Shown: in pieces, positions 46,901 to 57,392 of the stretch
Layout: each line of letters opens with the position of its first letter
Position numbering within the stretch: the first letter of the stretch is position 1
NCBI GenBank assembly: GCA_951799425.1
Contig: OX637398.1
Coordinates: 22,144,270 to 22,208,269 of the forward strand
DNA length: 64,000 nucleotides
From: Ilex aquifolium
Taxonomy: Eukaryota; Streptophyta; Magnoliopsida; Aquifoliales; Aquifoliaceae
Reading direction: 5' to 3'
Translations under genes and position numbers: made by a program
The notes under the pieces: generated by a model
Databases searched by the model: none
Told to the model about the DNA's origin: nothing
What the model saw: the letters and a program-made list of their open reading frames with translations, nothing else

Positions 46901-49490
46901 ATGAAAAAACTAGAAATGATGGAATACAAAATGACTGTATTAGAGAAATGGTAGAACTCTAATTGAGGATGAGTTAAGAAAAAATAGATTAAGATGGTTT
47001 AGTCATGTCCAATAGAGGCCGATAGAGGTACCAGTTAGAAAAAGTGATAAAATTTCTCTTAATGATACTAAGAGTAGAGATAGACTTAAATTAACATTGA
47101 ATGAAATAATAAAAAAAGATATGAAAGTATTTAGCTTAAATGGACGTATAGTGCATAATCGAAATAAATAGCGAAGACGGACTCATATAGCCGACTCCAA
47201 AATGATTAGGACATAAGACTTGGTTTGGTTGGTTGATAAGCTTGGTATCTAGTCTCTATAAAATTATTGGGAAAGTATTATCGTTGAGATTATGGGAGAT
47301 TCTTAGTGACACTATTTCTAAGTGTCAAGGAGCCTTTGTTAAGGATAGGCAAATTCTTGATGTTGCTCTGATAGCTAATGAGGTTGTGGAGGATTATAGA
47401 ACTAGAGGAAAAGAGAGTTTTGTTTTTAAAATTGATTTTGAAAAGACCTATGACTATGTGGAACGGGATTTCTAGGACTTTGTCTTGGAAGTTGAAGGAT
47501 ATGGATGTAGATGTAGAAGGTGGATTAAAGGTTGTTTACATTCGATGAACTTCTCTATTATGCTAAGCTTAGGGGAAGATTTAAAGCGTCTAGAGGATTG
47601 AGACTGGCCCCTTTTATCTCTTTTTCTTTGTACTTTAGTTACAGATGCACTTAGTAGATTAGTGAGAATGGCTGAGAATAGTAATCTTGTGGAATGATTT
47701 ATTGTAAGGAAGGGCAGGATATCTGTTTCTCACTTATAGTTTGTTGATGATACAATTTTCCTTTCTGTGGGGATGAGAAAAAGATTTTAAACTTCAAGAT
47801 TGTTGTGGATTTGTTTCGGCTGGTATTGGGATTGAAAGTGAATATGGATAAAAGCTTGAGATTATAAATTTGCAATACGATAAGATCAATAGAGTGGCAG
47901 GACTTCTGGGGTGTAAAGCAGGGGCAGTGGCCCATGGAGTATTTAGGGTTGCCTTTAGGCCGAAATTCATTATCGTCATCTTTTTGGGATCCAGTAGTAG
48001 AAAGAGTGGATAAAAGACTTGATGGTTGGAAAAGAGCTTTCATATCCAAAAGGGGAAAGTTAATTTTAGTGCAGTCAGTCTTAGCTAGTATTCCCACATA
48101 CTTTTTGTCGTTATTTAAGTTGCTAGGAAAGATTGACATGAAGATTGAAAAAATGATGAGGAATTTCTTGTGTGAAGGATGTGGTGATGGAAGGAAGGAT
48201 CATTTAGTAAGTTAGGGGGTGGTTTTGAGAACTAGAGATAAGGGTGGTCTTTCAATTGAAAATTTGAAGGCAAGAAATATTGCTCTAGTGAGTAAGTGAC
48301 TTTGGAAGTTTCCCGTTGAACAAAATTCTCTTTTGCATTTAGTTATCAAGAACAAATATGGTTTACAATCCAATGGATAGGATACTAATAAGATTGAAAA
48401 GGGAAGTTTTGAAACCTGTGGAAATTTATATCTCAGGGTTTGACAAGATTTTCTCAAAATCTTAAGTATGTAATGAGTAATTGGGAGAGAGCACGTTTTG
48501 GGGAGAATATATGGGTGGGGGAGTCATCTTTTTCATCTTTGTTTCTCCGCCTATATCAAAAAATTTGGGTGATAGAGTCACATGAGAACTGATTCCACTT
48601 TCTGTACTTAATGATTCTTTATTGGATCAAAATTCATGTGATAAAAGAAAGTGGGCTTTTGAGTCTTCAGGATTCTTTTCCAGTAAATCTTTCTTTGATT
48701 TCTTGGTCAATGAATCTTCTAATCTCATCTTTCACCCAGTTTTGATGATATGGAAGGCCAAAGTGCCCATTCAAGTACAGGGTTTTGCATGGACTGTTGC
48801 ACATGGTAAGATAGATATCAATGACATGCTTTAAAAGAGAAGACCTAGTTTAAACACAAACAACTAAGTCTCTTACTAAAGTCCCAAAATTTACCCATAG
48901 AAACAAACAATGCATTTGTAAAATCACCCAACTCTCCACGGCACCACTTTCCACAACCAGCTTCATTCATATATTCTTAAAAATCCTCTCTTTTACACCC
49001 CCCCCCCCCCCCCCCAAATTAAAAATTTTCCATAGAAACGACTGAGGCATATAGACATTGCAAATATTCAACACATACACGGAAAAATACAAGAACAAAT
49101 TGATCGAACCTGAGAGACAACAGCGGCGATTGACATTCCAAGAGGAAGCGCGAGAGCCTCGACATCGTTCTCATTTTGCCGAGCCGAACCAATCAGGACT
49201 CTAGGGTTTCGGCGACTATTCGAAACACGAATGCCTCTTGGTACTGAATGTGAATACGACGACGTACAACAAGACAAAGTTGATGATGAGGACACTTGTG
49301 CTGGGTCAGAGATGTCTGTAATAGGTTTCTTCTTCTTTTTCTTCTTTTTATCGATGAGGGTAGTGGTGGGCTTTGATTTTGGAGGAATTTCGGCCGTTCC
49401 ATTGGAATCGTCGGTGGCTGCGATTGGAGAGGTAGTTTGGGTTGGTTCAATGGAAGTAGTGGATTGCAGAGAAGATGGAGTGGCATCCAT
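34962..49490 (-). CDS. CPR5: CPR5-like transmembrane nucleoporin
   Basis: Five exons on the minus strand: 49490-49110 (127 codons), 37597-37541 (19), 37191-37156 (12), 37007-36255 (251) and 35495-34962 (177 plus stop). All are phase 0 with GT-AG borders; total about 586 aa, close to the 564 aa of Arabidopsis CPR5. Exon 1 is polar, with a Lys8 run (nuclear localisation type), a Ser-rich stretch and the conserved EALALPLG. Exon 4 has [20 protein letters not shown] (coiled-coil type) and TM1 ([20 protein letters not shown]). Exon 5 has four more TM helices, with [38 protein letters not shown] and [14 protein letters not shown]5 sits in the nuclear pore and restrains effector-triggered immunity, cell death and senescence. 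No stop interrupts the model, so it looks functional despite an 11.5 kb intron full of transposons. Confidence 0.93.
37609..38080. other. intron sequence without gene
   Basis: AT-rich part of CPR5 intron 1 between exon 2 and the LINE. A poly-A run at about 37978-37991 and a T-run at 38022-38034. Nothing else recognised. Confidence 0.6.
38480..38658 (+). repeat. 5' LTR of intronic copia
   Basis: TGTTAGAGAGTTTAGC ... TATTCTCA, with TATATAAAGGGGC as core promoter. It pairs with 42868-43021, which lacks about 25 bp. Confidence 0.88.
39370..40740 (+). mobile_element. gag and integrase-end region of intronic copia
   Basis: Gag text ([15 protein letters not shown], then [11 protein letters not shown]) to about 40000, followed closely by integrase C-terminal text ([17 protein letters not shown] in the family pattern) and a serine/proline-rich linker. 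Fossil. Confidence 0.75.
40753..41368. mobile_element. hAT MITE inside copia RT
   Basis: 616 bp with TAGGGGTGTCCAT at the left and ATAGACCCCCCTA at the right. The 8-bp duplications GATATAAA (40745-40752) and GGAATAAA (41369-41376) differ at two positions. Interior has GGGC-rich subterminal phrases and a (TA)n tract (40885-40945). No coding capacity. Copia RT similarity stops at one edge and resumes at the other. Confidence 0.85.
40885..40945. repeat. (TA)n microsatellite
   Basis: About 30 TA units inside the hAT MITE. Confidence 0.95.
41377..42860 (+). mobile_element. RT and RNase H region of intronic copia
   Basis: RT motif [13 protein letters not shown], then a [10 protein letters not shown]-like motif and RNase H text. 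Near 42456-42722 two copies of the SMYCDNTxAIQIAHN-type segment lie in tandem about 130 bp apart. Fossil. Confidence 0.8.
42868..43021 (+). repeat. 3' LTR of intronic copia
   Basis: Partner of 38480-38658; ends ATATTGTCA. Confidence 0.88.
43022..45068 (+). pseudogene. LINE ORF1 (DUF4283-type)
   Basis: The longest clean frame, 42958-43620, carries [19 protein letters not shown] and [15 protein letters not shown], the DUF4283 pattern of plant L1 ORF1 proteins, which bind element RNA. Its 5' part lies at 38120-38479, before the copia insertion. Downstream frames (44278-44829, 44829-45068) are acidic linker with no recognisable domain. Shifts and stops break it. Confidence 0.75.
45140..45417 (+). 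pseudogene. LINE RT N-terminal fragment
   Basis: Near 45320-45410 reads [20 protein letters not shown], the opening motif of L1 reverse transcriptase, with stops nearby. A T18-G14 homopolymer tract at about 45196-45227 lies within it. The frame runs straight into the PIF-type MITE. Confidence 0.8.
45418..46333. mobile_element. PIF/Harbinger-type MITE in LINE
   Basis: 916 bp; ends CAGCATCTCCAACC and GATTGGAGATGCTC are inverted repeats, with TAA target duplications (45415-45417, 46334-46336) that restore the LINE reading [13 protein letters not shown]. The left subterminal region holds the 20-bp perfect palindrome ACTCAAATTTAAATTTGAGT, and the right one ACTCAAATTTGAGT-type copies. No transposase. 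Confidence 0.88.
46468..47234 (+). mobile_element. RTE-type LINE, 5' truncated
   Basis: Carries the C-terminal end of plant RTE reverse transcriptase: [20 protein letters not shown], then [15 protein letters not shown] and RLRWFSHVQ. It ends with the family's 3' phrase (CCGACTCCAAAATG) and a TTGG-type simple tail. Short duplications GATGA and GATAA flank it. Same strand as the L1 it interrupts. Stops present. Confidence 0.85.
47235..48865 (+). pseudogene. LINE RT core and zf-RVT
   Basis: L1 RT text: [50 protein letters not shown], then a decayed FVDDTIF motif and, at 48622-48834, zf-RVT ([20 protein letters not shown]). Frames shift repeatedly between 47480 and 48620. RNase H and 3' tail are absent. 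Confidence 0.85.
48866..49109. other. rest of CPR5 intron 1
   Basis: Contains a C-run of about 18 (48998-49015). No gene or element end recognised. Confidence 0.6.
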
Positions 49491-49850
49491 CGTAAATTTG
49501 AAGAGGAGAGAAGGGCATAATGGAGAGAGGAGAGAGGAGAGAGACAGAGAGACAGAGATGGGCGCTCAAAATATCTGTGGCGGATATTGTTTCAGACTTT
49601 CAGTGAAGAAAGTCCGTCAACGGTCCAATTCTTTTGGTAGATTTCACCGTACAATTTTTTTTTTATCAAACAACGGAGAATATATTCTTTCTTTTTCTTT
49701 CGGAAAGTATATTCTTTCTTTTTCTTTTTTCTTTTTTCTTTTTTATCAAACAACGGAGAATATATTCTTCTTTTTTTCAAAATATTCTGAAGGATCTATT
49801 CTATTCTCTTTTTTTTTTTATTAGAGAAATATATATCGCTTATCATTAAT
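49491..49850 (-). promoter_or_regulatory. 5' leader and promoter of CPR5-like gene
   Basis: Immediately upstream of the start codon the transcript strand is CT-rich (GAGAGAGGAGAGAGG on the plus strand near 49520-49560), as in many plant leaders. Further upstream is a 78-bp-spaced direct repeat (ATCAAACAACGGAGAATAT at about 49665 and 49743) in a TTTTC-rich tract. No single TATA box stands out. Confidence 0.5.
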
Positions 49851-50220
49851 GTAACACCATCTCCGATAAAAATTCAAATTTTTAATCAAATTTAAATAAA
49901 AAAAAGATAAAAAGTTTGATTTGATACAGACCTCTCTAATGGAAAAACTCAAATTTAAAGAAAGAGAATCTCAAATTTAAATTAAGATAAATTCAAATTT
50001 AAAATAAGGTAAAATATGAATATTAGATCTGTAAAGGAGTGTAAAATCTCACCATTAAAAATTTGTGTATAAATTTAAGTCTCTTTGAATTTGAAAAAAA
50101 AAAATCTCCCTTGATTTGATATGGGTATGGATTTAACATTAGGGAAGGTTTTTAGCAATTTTTTACCCAAATTTAAATTTAAATTTAAAAAAAGTAAAGA
50201 TTAGAGATTCTCTAACGGGT
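49851..50220. repeat. decayed AAATTTAAATTT MITE-like repeat
   Basis: CACCATCTCCGATAAAAATT at the left and AGAGATTCTCTAAC at the right, with TCAAATTTAAATT-type internal phrases like those in the MITE at 45418-46333. Probably a diverged relative; the terminal repeats are poor and no target duplication was read. Confidence 0.45.
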
Positions 50221-51187
50221 ATATTTTAAATTGAATTGATCTTATAATTTTTATATTTTAAATAATAATTTAATTTTTTTTAATTATGTAATTTAAAAAT
50301 AGAATGAGGAGAAAAGTATTTTAAATTGAAAATAATTGCAGTCGTAGAAAAAAATTCAAAACCAATCTAATCACCATCACTAATTCCACACAAAAAAAAT
50401 AAATAAATATACAATTCATAAATAAGACCTTCAAGCTGTTATTCATACCAAAAATAAATCAATACTGCAAGCACCAAAAAAATAAAAAAAAATTAAAGTC
50501 AAGCCAATTATCAATAAAAAAATAACAAGCGACCAATATAAAAAAAATACATGAAACCAATTGCACCAAATGTTAGTGGTGTATGCTTTGACAAGAGTTT
50601 ATTGGTTTTAATATTTAATGTTCATGTTGGTTTAGTTGTAGATGCTTTGACATTAGCTGATTGTTGTTAAATATTATATATTACAACTGTATTGTTTATA
50701 TCTTGATTTAGGTTGGTTTTATTACATTTCTTAATTTACAATTGTAAATTTGATTTCATTCTTTTAGAAACTGGTAAAATTTCAAATAGCAAAAAAAAAA
50801 ATTTTATAGCATTTGTTAACTTATTTTTCTTATATAGATGGTTGCATTTGTGGGCAGTTTTTTATTTGAGATATTTATTAGATGGGTGGATTGAGTTTGT
50901 AATTATGTTCTATTATTGAATTGAATGATGGTAATGGTGATGAATACATGATTCTTATAAATGAGAAATATTTTATTGATTTCATTTATTACTTAAAGAT
51001 TGTAAATTTGATTTGGTTCTGTTAGTATTTTTTTCTAAGGTAATTGTATATGTGGTGTTGCTTTGGAGATTTTTTTGTTCATTTTTATGACAGTTCCAAT
51101 AATATGGGGGCAAATAATTTTAAAAGAAGAATTAATATGAATGTTTTTGGATCATTTTTTTTAATTGAGCAATGACTAGTTCTTATT
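50221..51187. other. AT-rich spacer
   Basis: Strongly AT-rich with A and T runs. Short frames have no family resemblance and no element ends were recognised. Confidence 0.6.
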
Positions 51188-51192
51188 AAAAT

Positions 51193-51806
51193 TGATGGGT
51201 CAGGCCCAAAAGGCTCAAATCCAGGCTCAAGCCCAATTACAATTAAAGATTCAAATTTATAAAGATCCAGCAGGCCCAATGAAGCCCAAAGAGCCCAACC
51301 ATGCAAAAACCTACCAAATCCAAGTTCAAGTCCAATCCAGCTGGGGCCCTCCTCCAAAGGAATTGGAATACGAGGGAGGGAAATGCAGCGCACGGAGAAA
51401 CCCTACCAAATTTGTAATTACCAAAACAAAGTAAGAAACCCCTCCCTCACGTCACCGCCTCACCTCCAAACCCTAACTCTATAAATGTAAGCCCTTTCAT
51501 CATCTAGGGCACGCCTCCCAAAAAACCTCATCTCCTACCTTGCACAACATTGTTGTTCCCCTCTCCCTCAAAGCACTGTAACTCTCCAGTGTAAACCCTC
51601 CGGTGACGATTATTCATTAATAAAGAACACCAAGGCCACCGCTGCCATTCAAAAGTGGACGTAGGCCACGGCCGAACCACTATAAACTTCCGTGTTGATC
51701 CTTTATTTGCTATTTTGGTCATTGATTGTTTGTTTACTGCACATTGATTATACCTATTCACCTTCTTGACTGTTGAACTTGCACGAAACCGATTTGTGCA
51801 TCATCA
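51193..51806 (+). mobile_element. solo LTR, 614 bp
   Basis: Begins TGATGGGTCAGG and ends GTGCATCATCA, with perfect 5-bp duplications AAAAT (51188-51192, 51807-51811). It has a TATA box (CTATAAATGTAAG near 51480) and a poly-A signal-like AATAAAG near 51619. No internal domain; family not assigned. Confidence 0.85.
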
Positions 51807-51911
51807 AAAATAATTAATGACAACATTGTCATTCAATACTCAAATAGACTGAAAATTTTCTTACTATGTATAAGTACAAAAGCTTGTAATGTCAAGATAT
51901 TTAATAACTTT

Positions 51912-52115
51912 AGGATAAATTGCACCAATGGTCGCTGAGGTTTAACATTTATCACACTTTAGTCCTCAAAATTTTAATTTCATCAATTTAATCCTTAAAG
52001 TTTAAACTTTCAGTGGATGTGATTCTTAACATTAACTGTCATAAAAAAAAGAGACGGAAAATGCCATGTGCCTGGCACATGAGAGTATTGATGGGCATTT
52101 TTGTCATTGGGCTGT
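51912..52115. repeat. dispersed non-coding plant repeat
   Basis: Phrases such as AATTGCACCAATGGTC, TTTAGTCCTCAAAATTT and TTAACTGTCATAAA are of a type repeated widely in plant genomes. Comparable in style to 3008-3215. Family not assigned. Confidence 0.4.
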
Positions 52116-52259
52116 TAAAAACATAAGGTACATATTGAAAAACACAAGCACTCCCTCTCCCCTGCCCCTTCACCCCTAAACACCGAAGCTTTTGACTAAA
52201 ACCAGTCTCCCCACAAACTTTATTCCCAAATCCAGCCAGTTTAAATTATTTCCCAAACC

Positions 52260-52515
52260 CAAACTCTTTTTAAAAACGTCATTCCGAATGACGCCTTCAT
52301 GGTTTAAAACATCATTTCAAATGCGTCTTTAACCTTGACAAAACTGAACAAAGTTTGTAATAATAATGAATAAAAACGTCATTTAAAGTGATGTCTTTTA
52401 AAAAAGTCAGTTTCAATGACGTTTTTAATTTAACGGTTTTGGTAACGGTGTTAAACTTAAAAACATCATTTGGAATGACGACTTTAAATGTGTCATTTCA
52501 AATGACGATTTAGGC
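52260..52515. repeat. cluster of TGACG/CGTCA inverted repeats
   Basis: Five to six units of the form CGTCATTnnnAATGACG or close variants occur in about 255 bp (for example ACGTCATTCCGAATGACG near 52277 and CATCATTTGGAATGACG near 52465). Each can fold on itself and carries the TGACG core known from bZIP/TGA-factor sites. Element or regulatory origin is open. Confidence 0.7.
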
Positions 52516-52569
52516 AAATAAAATCAATTTCTACTTTCCTAAATCACAAATCTCTCTTTCACTTTTTCA

Positions 52570-52960
52570 GATCCCTATCTCAGATCCCTCTCTCCACTCC
52601 TCCAACCACTCACCCACCATCTTCTCCAACGATGAAGACTTCTTCGACGACGAAGAAGACCACTCTGGCGTAGCAGCCTCCAACCAGTCACCCACCATCC
52701 AATGAAGAAAACCTCTCCTCCGACGAAGACCTCTCAAATCGCTATCTCCTCTCCTCCAACCAGTCACCCACCATCTTATCCGACGATGAACACCACTCCG
52801 ATAACGAAAACCACCATCTGCTCTGGCTACTATCGAGGTATTTTCCCCTTCTCTCTCTGTTTGTTTCTTTCTCTATCTTTCTCTCTCTGTGAGAGCTTGC
52901 CTAATACCACAAATACAAAAAACCATCTCAAGTGATTAGGGTAGGACGTACAGGATTCCA
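52570..52960 (+). repeat. short direct repeats, possible decayed exon
   Basis: CTCCAACCA(G/C)TCACCCACCATC appears three times (near 52600, 52680 and 52755) together with GACGA-type repeats. A frame of about 77 codons at 52702 is proline/serine/threonine-rich and then runs into CT-rich sequence. No family recognised. Confidence 0.45.
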
Positions 52961-54179
52961 ACCTTTGTAATCGCTCATAAACGATATGAATTGAACAACA
53001 TTGGGTTTGGTTTGCACTGGGGACTTTCAGTTGGTAAGCCTTGAGAGATCATCCTATTCAAGCTACCTGACAATTTCAACATAAAATATCAATAGGGGGG
53101 GACATAGATAGAGAGGTATCATTAAAGAAAAAGGCATAACAAGCAACCTTTCTATAAGCTTATATCATTCTTTTCGTGTCTCTAATCTCCATTGACAATT
53201 TGGGTGTGAAAAGAAACAAAGAACATTATTATTAAAACCTTAAAATTCTGCATGTATCATTGTCATTGATAACAACTTGGAACAATTTTATAATAAAGAT
53301 ACTAATAGAAAAGATTGTTTGGTGCTTTGAATGAAGTAATGATATTAATGAGGTCTGCAGCAACCACCATTAGTTGTTATATGAAATTTATTTATCCTTT
53401 AAACTGTCTATCTTTAGGGGTTGTGTTCCTTTCATGGTACCGTCATTGAAGATGCCTAGTTTTTTTTTTTTTTGTAAGATGCATAAAAAACATAGAAGTA
53501 TGGTGTGTTTTTTGAGTTTGAGCACACCCTAGACTAATTGAACTTGTAATAAGGGATGAGTAAAGCCCACGAGCCACAAGTAAGGGGGGGTCGTAAGCTC
53601 AAGCCCTTTGAATTGGACTTATAGTGGGCCGGGGAAAATAGTTCCACTGAAGCGTAAAGTGAACATGTCAATTGACTACCTGTCTTTGTATGTCTTTGTT
53701 TTCTGTTCTTTTTAGGAAGTCCGTCCATAATTGTGGACTATTTCTCTCTCTGTCTCTCTCTCGGTGTGTCTCTCTCTTTCTCTGTATGTATATATAAAAA
53801 AATTTGTAAATGGTTTGATTCAGTGAAAACAGTTCGATTCAAAAACCCTAAATTGTATCTATAAATTTCAGAAACCCTAAATTGTATCCAGAAACTCTTG
53901 AATCGTCCTAGTATTTGAAGGCATTAAGTTCAGAAAATCTAAATTTCAAAAACCCTAAATTTCAGAAACTCTTGAATCTTCCTAGTATTTGAAGGCATTA
54001 AGTTATGTCTTATAGAATCCTATAGTGTGAAGTACATTACTTAAGATGATAGTGAAAAATGGAATTGCATTAATTTTTCAAAATTGGGGAACACTCATTC
54101 TGGGTGTAAGCCAAAAGAGTGCACAGTGACTGCTATGCAAAGTTTGAAAAACTCATTTGCGTTCTGTGTGGGCTACTTT
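52961..54179. other. spacer with a small tandem repeat
   Basis: No gene recognised. At 53893-54003 the phrase TCCTAGTATTTGAAGGCATT occurs twice about 76 bp apart, flanked by AAACCCTAAAT phrases. A CT-rich microsatellite lies at about 53743-53785. Confidence 0.55.
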
Positions 54180-54640
54180 GGTATGTACTTGATTGCATTG
54201 GATGTCTTGAATGTTAGGGCCTATTTTGCCTACTCGTGAGTTGCTCCATTGGCTTCTCTGTATGTATGAGTGATGTTCCAGTCCATTTGCTGCTTGAGTA
54301 CGTGTTGTATGTCTTCGATAAATAGCTAGATGTTCTATTGTGGTTTAGTGTGATTTAACATGGCAGAATGAACTATTGCTTCTGAATTACTCTCCAGGAT
54401 AACATAATTCCAATTATTCCGCTTTACCCATCTTACTGCTTCACTCATTGCCAATGTTTCTGCCTGCAGTGGATCTTTTGTGTCTTGAATTCAAATCTTT
54501 GCTCTCAACACTGTGCCTTGGTGGTTTCTACTAATTGCTATTGTGCATGAATTTTCCTTTCCAATTGCTGCATCTACATTGAGTTTTAATCCTCCTTCAC
54601 TTGGTGGAATCCATTGGATTTGTCTTTTGAGATCTAGGAC
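54180..54640 (-). pseudogene. LINE RNase H remnant
   Basis: Minus strand reads IQWIPPSEGGLKLNVDAA, then LQAETLAMSEAVRWVK and NYVILESNSEAIVHS, the RNase H domain found at the end of plant L1 ORF2. Stops are present, and neither RT nor a tail was recognised next to it. Confidence 0.75.
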
Positions 54641-54841
54641 TTTTTATTGCTTTGATGTTTTTTCTTGGTAAAGAGAAGAACTGTTAAGAACTCTTCAAAA
54701 TCCATGTTAATCTCTTTCATGATTTGCTGGGGTGTCAGCTTTATATGTCAAACATTATGACGATGAAATTAACCTAACCTAACATCTTTGTAAATGACAT
54801 CTAATGTTACTTTTGATGTCTTTATTGTAGAATTATTACCA

Positions 54842-57390
54842 ATGGCTGGAAGACGTGCATTTGTGATGGTTTATTGGAGTGGTAAGATTGTTAAGAACGA
54901 TGATGATTTAAGGTATGATAATGGTTATAAGCGTGTGACAAAGGTTGCTAATGACACAAGTCACTCGATTTTGGTGGATAGGATGCATGATGTGACGGGG
55001 ATAGATAGGAATAAATACAACCTTAAACTCATCTGTAGATTCCCTATTACATTGACAACTAGCCTCTTTTCATATATGGAATTAGAAGTTGTTGACAACG
55101 ATGGTGTGGAGGCAATGTTGGATGTTGTATTTGACAATCAAGATGTCAACATAATTGATTTGTATGTGAGTGAAGAAGATAGGTCCGATGACATTGGTTG
55201 TAGTCAGGAAGGTTGGTTTGATGGTGGTCCATACTCTTCCCTACTCAGTCAACAACTATATATCCCAATGGTTGGCCCTTCAACAAATGTGAATGATTAT
55301 TACACCCCTGTAACAATGCAGTGTATGGAAGAATACAATCGATATACACATGCATAGTCAAAACAGGGCCCAGTTCTTTTCCCGAATGCTCATCTCAGCA
55401 ACACTATAGTGGTACTATTAGTAACGAGCGGATGGATATGACATGGTTAGCCCGAGGTTGGCACCATTGGACCCCATCCAAGAACTTGTAATGCATCAAA
55501 TTACTAATAATACATATGAAGGAATGTGTGCTAATGACCGGAATGAGTACTATGAACAAGAAGAATTGTTAGAAGAATTATTAATTGATGAGTCTAATGA
55601 TGATGATGATGGCGTAGGAAATTCTGTCGAGGATGATGGTGAGGTTCCTATGCACCAGCCCGAGTCAACATTCTTCACAAACATGGAATCAGACACCCAG
55701 AATGAAGTTGACAGATTTTGTAATTTGCATGAATTTAAAATATGGGATCCATTAGGACCTGAATTGTTGAAGGGTGTGGTGTTCAGGAATAAACAAGAGT
55801 TGGAGATGGTAGTGAAATTGTATTCATTAAAGATGCACCAATAATATGTTATTGTTGATACAAACAAAACGCGCTGGGTTTTGAGGTGTAAGATGCATGT
55901 AGAATGTGGATGCAAATGGAAGTTACAGGCGATTTTGAAGGCGAAACACGGAATGTTTGAGATCACAAAATATGAGAGACCTCACACTTGTTTCTACCCA
56001 AGGTTGAACCAGGACCACTGTTAGCTTGATGCAGGCTTTATTTCTTGATGGATTGAGGGTTTGGTTCGAGTTACACCAGATATCAATAGAAATGGTGAAA
56101 AAATAGTATCAATATTTGATAACGTACAAGAAGGCGTGGAATGCGAAGAATAAGACTATAACAAAGATTTTCGGTGACTGGGATAGTTCTTACAACATCT
56201 TGCCCAAGTTTATGGGTGCTCTTGTGAAATACAACCCCGGAATGATTGTGAGGTGGCAGTACGAAGTTCGTGCTCCCACATTCGACATATTTGGCAAGGT
56301 GTTCTAGGCATTCAAAGCTTCTATAGATGAATTTGTTCATTGTCGGCCTGTAATTAGTATTGATGACACATTTATAAATGGCAAGTATAAGTATAAGCTT
56401 CTGATTGCTACTGGAATTGACCCTTAGAAGCAGATTTTTCCTCTGGCATTTGCGTTTGTTCATGAGGAGACTCGTGAAATTTGGGATTGGTTCCTATATC
56501 ATCTATGCCACTTTGTTGTGCCGAATTGAGTTGGTATATGTTTAATATCAAATCAGCATAAATATATAATCTCAGCGGTTAAGCAAGCTGATTCTGGGTG
56601 GAATGAGCCATACGCTTATCACTGTTTTCTGTCTTAGGCATGTAAAAATCAATTTCAACACAACTTTCAAAAACACGTATTTAAAAGATCAAGTGTGGAA
56701 GGCTGGGTAGCATATCAGATTTGCAAGTTTAATTTGATAATGGAAAAAATTAAAAATGCAGACCTAAAAGGTGTGGGAGTGGTTAGATAAGATTTCAGTA
56801 CAACAGTGGACACTTGCCCATAATGGTGGCTGGCAATATGGAACAACCACAACCAATGTTTTCGAGGTGTTCAATGGTGCACTCAAAGGTGCAAGGATGT
56901 TTCCCATCACTGCATGTGTGAAATTCATATTTTATCGGCTCACAAAATACTTTTGTGAGTGTCGTGAGCATGCACAACACTGCATAGGCAATGGTATGGA
57001 GTACTCGCCTAATGCAATCGAATTTATGCGACCCAACCAGATCAAAGTAGGAATGTGCAATGTTACACCATTTCACATGCGACGGGAAGTTGTAGAAGTG
57101 GTCACTAATAATGGTAATACACATGTTGTGTGTATTAATGACCAGACATGCACTTGTGAGAAATTTATAATTTATAAAATGCATTGTTCCCATGTTATGG
57201 CCTCTTACTCTCATTTTCATGTTAGTTCATGACATTTAATCGATCCAGTATTCAGCATCCAGGCACTTGGGCACTTGAACTTCAGCCTCTGCACCAACAA
57301 GATTATTGGGATGATACCGACGGTTCTACATTATTTCATGATAGGTCGTTGCATTGAGGAATTAGAGGACGTCTACAGACATTGCAAATA
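54842..57390 (+). pseudogene. Mutator-like (MULE) transposase, decayed
   Basis: Plus strand. N-terminal MuDR-type segment (RRAFVMVYWSGKIVKNDD) from 54842 to 55357, an acidic linker, then LKGVVFRNKQELEMVVKLYS and the CxC-type FLYWCH/FAR1-like zone (CKMHVECGCKWKLQAI). The DDE core follows (VISIDDTFINGKYKYKLLIA, then FAFVHEETREIWDWFLYH), and near 57150-57215 a SWIM finger (TCTCEKFIIYKMHCSHVMAS). Stops interrupt it at, among others, 55843, 56023, 56047, 56307 and 56426, so it is dead. The last part of the gene lies beyond a solo LTR. Confidence 0.85.
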
Positions 57391-57392
57391 CA

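Larger units (their letters stand above)
38081..48865 (+). mobile_element. L1-type LINE fossil in CPR5 intron
   Basis: Plus-strand segments 38081-38479, 43022-45417, 46334-46467 and 47235-48865 form one L1 element: ORF1 with a DUF4283-type domain, then RT and zf-RVT, truncated after zf-RVT. The endonuclease is largely missing between ORF1 and RT. Copia, PIF-type MITE and RTE insertions interrupt it. Numerous stops; dead. Ends are approximate and no target duplication was found. Confidence 0.82.
37598..49109 (-). other. giant intron 1 of CPR5 with nested transposons
   Basis: Donor CAG|GTTCGATC at 49110/49109, acceptor TTGATTGTAG|GTC at 37598/37597. The 11,512-bp interval holds a plus-strand L1 LINE, a copia element, a hAT MITE, a PIF-type MITE and an RTE fragment. 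The LINE and copia elements are antisense to CPR5. Confidence 0.88.

Noticed and set aside
49231-49824. 197-codon plus-strand frame
   Set aside because: Antisense to CPR5 exon 1 and then a Phe/Ser-rich run through the TTTTC promoter tract.
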